From Sipunculus nudus (lineage: Eukaryota; Annelida; Sipuncula; Golfingiida; Sipunculidae): a stretch of 64,000 nucleotides of DNA. Positions within the stretch are counted from its first letter, which is position 1; each line of letters opens with the position of its first letter. The DNA is taken from NCBI GenBank assembly GCA_026874595.1, contig CM049308.1, positions 45,579,327-45,643,326 on the forward strand, in the 5' to 3' direction. The translations under genes and the position numbers were made by a program. A model generated the notes under the pieces. The model saw nothing but the letters and a program-made list of their open reading frames with translations. It searched no databases and was not told the DNA's origin. This document shows, piece after piece, positions 62,229-64,000 of the stretch.

Positions 62229-62690
62229 GTCTGTGTGTGTGTGTGTGAGAGAGAGAGACAGAGACAGAAAGAATGAGATTTAGATCTACAAATACAGACA
62301 TGAGAAAAAGAAAGAGAGAAAGAATGAAAGGAAAAGGAAAATAAAAGAAAGTGAGAGAGAAATAAGAAAGAGACAGAAAAAGAATAAGAATGAGAGAGGT
62401 AAGAAAAAGAGAGAAAGAAAGAGAAAGATAGAAAAAGAGAAAGAAAGAAAAGAGAAAAAAGATAGAAGTAAGGAGAGAAAGAAAGAAAAAAGGAGAGAGA
62501 AAGAAAGAAGGAGAGAAAGAAACACAAAGAAAAAAAGAATGAAAGAAAGAAAAAGAGAGAATTATAAGAACAAAAAGAGAAAAAGAATGAGAGAAAGAAA
62601 GAGAAAAGAGAAAAAAGGGAGAAAGAGAAAAAGAAATAAAGAGAAAAAGAAAGTAAAGCAGAAAAAAAGAAGGAAAGAAAGAGGGAAATC
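62229..62690. repeat. (TG)n then long GA/GAAA purine tract
   Basis: About 18 bp of TG repeats followed by roughly 440 bp that is almost purely A and G on the plus strand. The open frames on both strands encode only Lys/Arg/Glu or Ser/Phe/Leu runs. Confidence 0.95.
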
Positions 62691-63162
62691 ATGGAAGGGT
62701 GTGTGTTATGTGAATCCTGAAGTTATCAAGTGCTTGTATATTGATAAGTTTACCAGGTACATATTGTAGATAAATATATTGAAACAATGGTGTCATTATG
62801 TAAAATATCAATAAATCACAGATTGATATGGGGACAGCTCTTGATTCCTTATTCACAGATGTTATCTTTGAATTATTCGTCAGTGGGGGTGAGATCAGGA
62901 ATGTACACTCTGTGATACATATTGTATAAGTACATTACCAGGCATGTAGGATATTGATTATGATGATCAGTGATCCAAATATAGAACATTGTAATTCCAA
63001 ATATAGATGGTTATGATACAGCCCCGTTTTTATATAGATCTCTGTCTACATATTTAACATATTAAATATATTTTATAATATATATGTAGCTTTACAAGAC
63101 TTCAGAATATAAGATGCAGTAATAGTGTAGGGTCTTGACTGGAGAATTGGTATAAAGGAAGG

Positions 63163-63164
<2 letters not shown>

Positions 63165-63204
<40 letters not shown>
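63165..63204. repeat. (GA)n microsatellite
   Basis: About 40 bp of GA repeats. Confidence 0.95.
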
Positions 63205-63205
<1 letters not shown>

Positions 63206-63282
63206 AAAGAAGACTGTGATAGAAATTTTGAATTGGAGGTTTAACATGGCAAGCACGACAAGCACTAATTACAGCAAGAAAG

Positions 63283-63344
63283 ACAAGTGACCCATGGGTC
63301 ATGACGCTCAGCTGACTCAGATGACTTAATGTCAGCTGAGCTAA
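63283..63344 (+). mobile_element. Minimal family A element (~60 bp, termini only)
   Basis: ACAAGTGACCCATGGGTCAT then GACGCTCAGCTGAC is joined directly to TCAGATGACTTAATGTCAG then CTGAGCTAA. That is a full 5' terminus fused to a 3' terminus with no core or microsatellite. GCTCAGCTGAC (63306-63316) and GTCAGCTGAGC (63331-63341) are perfect 11-bp inverted arms around a 14-nt loop. Confidence 0.75.
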
Positions 63345-63550
63345 TAAAACCAATGAACAGCATGAACTGATGACAGGGAACTAAAACCTCTATTGATACT
63401 TCATAAACTTTAATGAAAATGTGTAGCTGAAGCTTACACATCAAAATACATTGTGGTACTTGTTAAAACATGCCCCTGTGTATGCAGCTTATTCCTTTAA
63501 CAGAGGTCCAAAATTATATATATATTATCAACAGACCATAATATTCACAA

Positions 63551-63585
63551 AACAAGTGACCCATGGGTCATGACGCTCAGCTGAC
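63551..63585 (+). mobile_element. Solo family A 5' terminus
   Basis: AACAAGTGACCCATGGGTCA followed by GACGCTCAGCTGAC, then unrelated sequence. No 3' end follows within the next 150 bp. Confidence 0.6.
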
Positions 63586-63732
63586 TGGGAAGAGATTCGC
63601 AAAAGGAAATTTTATCATTAGAATGGTAGTATATACCCATTCAACTGAAGCATCAAACAGATTAACCAACAGGCCAAGATTTAGTCTGTATTTATATATC
63701 TCAAAAATAGAGAAAAATGTGTAAACTTTTAA

Positions 63733-64000
63733 AACTAGAATACGGGTAACCGACAAGTGACTACATGTATCTGCCAAAATCGGATAGTGAGGCATGGATT
63801 GAGTGGCAAGGGGAAATAGAGTGAGGTATGTTGCATATTAGCATGGATGTCTGCAGCCTAAATGTGTATGTAGGTTGTGCCACCTACCACAAATCCAGAA
63901 AGCTGTCCAAGTTGTATACACCTGCAAAATTTTAGGCAGAAAAGTCAAACCACTACATGTATATGAGCGATTTTTGCCCATGGCAGACAAACAGACAAAC
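63733..64000 (+). mobile_element. Family B HINE, 5' end, running out of the window
   Basis: AACTAGAATACGGGTAACCG then the first core unit, up to GGCAGACAAACAGAC at the window edge. Confidence 0.7.

Noticed and set aside
62222-62692. 156-codon open frame rich in Ser/Phe/Leu (minus) and a Lys/Arg/Glu frame (plus)
   Set aside because: Translation of a purine/pyrimidine microsatellite with no other sequence content.

Overview
The window is AT-rich animal genomic DNA made almost entirely of nested transposable elements. I see no conventional multi-exon host gene, no tRNA or rRNA, and no bacterial feature. The element style suggests a marine invertebrate, most likely a bivalve mollusc. That style is short non-autonomous elements with 150-300 bp tandem core repeats, an ACGG-type microsatellite, then a 3' hairpin, like the oyster pearl/CvA and clam DTC84 elements. 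The organism call is inference from repeat type only.

Five repeat families recur (my labels). Family A starts with GTGACCCATGGGTCAC and GCTCAGCTG and ends in a 31-nt hairpin closing in CTGAGCTA. Family B starts at AACTAGAATACGGG and ends in GCGGATAC. Family C starts at AACAAGGCCTACAGG and ends in CACAGGTTCGCTAA. Family F ends in GGGGCAT, and family G in GGGGCCCTA. A, B, F and G end in a hairpin of nearly the same geometry. I read them as Helitron/Helentron-associated non-autonomous elements (HINEs). A frame-broken endonuclease-like relic at 40.47-40.63 kb may be the only trace of their machinery.

Layout: 1-6.86 kb, A and C pieces and one large A composite. 6.86-21.2 kb, a nest: a host A copy holds a C element (7.06-11.73 kb) and a second A copy (11.95-20.97 kb), and the latter holds a 6,623-bp hAT-type DNA transposon (14159-20781) with perfect 17-bp inverted repeats and a 6-bp target duplication. 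This transposon carries the one convincing gene, a two-exon ZNF862-like hAT transposase on the minus strand, and itself holds an F element (3' side) and a HINE (intron). An uninterrupted paralogue of the insertion site lies at 59130-59135. 21.2-29.9 kb, C, B, F and G remnants. 29.995-31.676 kb, eleven 153-bp satellite units. 33.07-34.25 kb, a B element. 34.313-36.415 kb, a second transposon with CAG...CTG ends and again a 6-bp duplication. 36.4-43.4 kb, A and G copies and a tandem repeat with splice-donor-like motifs. 43.4-51.9 kb, a host A copy split by two B elements in tail-to-tail inversion, one of them split again by tandem A copies. 51.9-59.3 kb, more A copies. 59.3-62.2 kb, the longest low-copy-looking stretch, with a tentative first exon and two CRE palindromes. 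62.2-64 kb, a purine-rich microsatellite, a 60-bp minimal A element and a B copy leaving the window.

How the parts relate: the hAT transposase presumably mobilises its own element. The A/B/C/F/G elements encode nothing intact and must depend on an outside rolling-circle-type source.
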